Source: Pseudomonas lalkuanensis (GTDB lineage: Bacteria > Pseudomonadota > Gammaproteobacteria > Pseudomonadales > Pseudomonadaceae). Taken from it: a stretch of 64,000 nt of DNA. Where the stretch lies: NCBI RefSeq assembly GCF_008807375.1, contig NZ_CP043311.1, positions 1,096,001-1,160,000 on the forward strand, given 5' to 3'. Within the stretch, counting starts at the first letter, position 1. Every line of letters starts with the position of its first letter. The notes under the pieces were generated by a model. The model was not told where the DNA came from. It searched no databases and was given only the letters and a program-made list of their open reading frames with translations. Shown one piece after another: positions 63,826-64,000 of the stretch. The position numbers and the translations under genes are program-made.

Positions 63826-64000
63826 TCAGAAACCTGTCGCCAGGGCGCGATCGATCAGCCAGTCGAGGGACGGGCCGCGATCGACGCTGACTTCCACCGG
63901 CTGGCCGGCGAGGGTGCTGGGCAGCGGCTCGTCGGGCTGGATGGTGGCGCGGATGTCAGCGGACATGCTGCCGTCGTGCAGGTTGCTGCTGAGGATCTTG
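63826..64000 (-). CDS. alg44: Alg44 C-terminal fragment (5' end beyond window)
   Basis: Only the last 57 codons are in the window: KILSSNLHDGSMSADIRA, then EVSVDRGPSLDWLIDRALA up to the stop at 63826. This is the C-terminus of the PilZ/c-di-GMP-binding alginate polymerase subunit Alg44; the PilZ domain is outside. Confidence 0.9.
   Translation of the reverse strand, partial: KILSSNLHDGSMSADIRATIQPDEPLPSTLAGQPVEVSVDRGPSLDWLIDRALATGF

Overview
The window reads as a high-GC Pseudomonas chromosome segment. Gene content and order from queA to der, and again from leuA to purL, follow the arrangement familiar from P. aeruginosa and relatives. A near-complete alginate operon, abundant REP-like palindromes and P. 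aeruginosa-like protein sequences support this. No tRNA, rRNA, CRISPR array, prophage or insertion sequence was recognised. The species assignment is inference.

Layout. 1-5.2 kb (+): the 3' part of queA, then tgt, yajC, secD and secF (queuosine tRNA modification and Sec export). 5.4-7.8 kb: a glycine-zipper envelope protein, suhB on the minus strand, then trmJ. 7.8-14.4 kb (+): cysE, then iscR-iscS-iscU-iscA-hscB-hscA-fdx-iscX behind two adjacent IscR boxes. 14.5-23.8 kb (+): ndk, rlmN, pilF, a rodZ-like gene, ispG, hisS, a yfgM-like gene, bamB and der. RlmN and IspG are Fe-S enzymes next to the Fe-S assembly operon. 24-26.3 kb (+): a methionine-type aminotransferase, an omega-amidase and an HxlR regulator.

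26.4-32 kb (-): leuA with an upstream leucine-rich leader peptide, a YbdG-type mechanosensitive channel, an M23 peptidase and xseA. 32-36 kb (+): a zinc-ribbon protein, guaB and guaA. 36-46 kb: a secreted intradiol dioxygenase-like protein (-) divergent from a Tat-exported multicopper oxidase (+), tadA, an aromatic amino acid permease behind a structured 5' leader, mltF (-) and purL (+). 46-49.1 kb: a tandem CDGSH-like protein, a NIF3-like protein, an AraC regulator divergent from an EamA exporter plus cupin. 49.1-51.6 kb (-): an acetyltransferase, two small membrane proteins and an SDR. 51.7-64 kb (-): the alginate operon in canonical order (alg44 fragment, algK, E, G, X, L, I, J, F, A); algD and alg8 would lie beyond the right edge.

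The least explained signals are: (1) a 190-nt structured, switch-like leader before the permease at 39.1 kb; (2) the leuA leader peptide with no visible intrinsic terminator; (3) a CDGSH protein whose first motif has Cys where the family has His; (4) paired palindromic repeats inserted between algL and algI; (5) several different REP-like families. I see no clear wholly new multi-gene system; most of the window is conserved housekeeping sequence.
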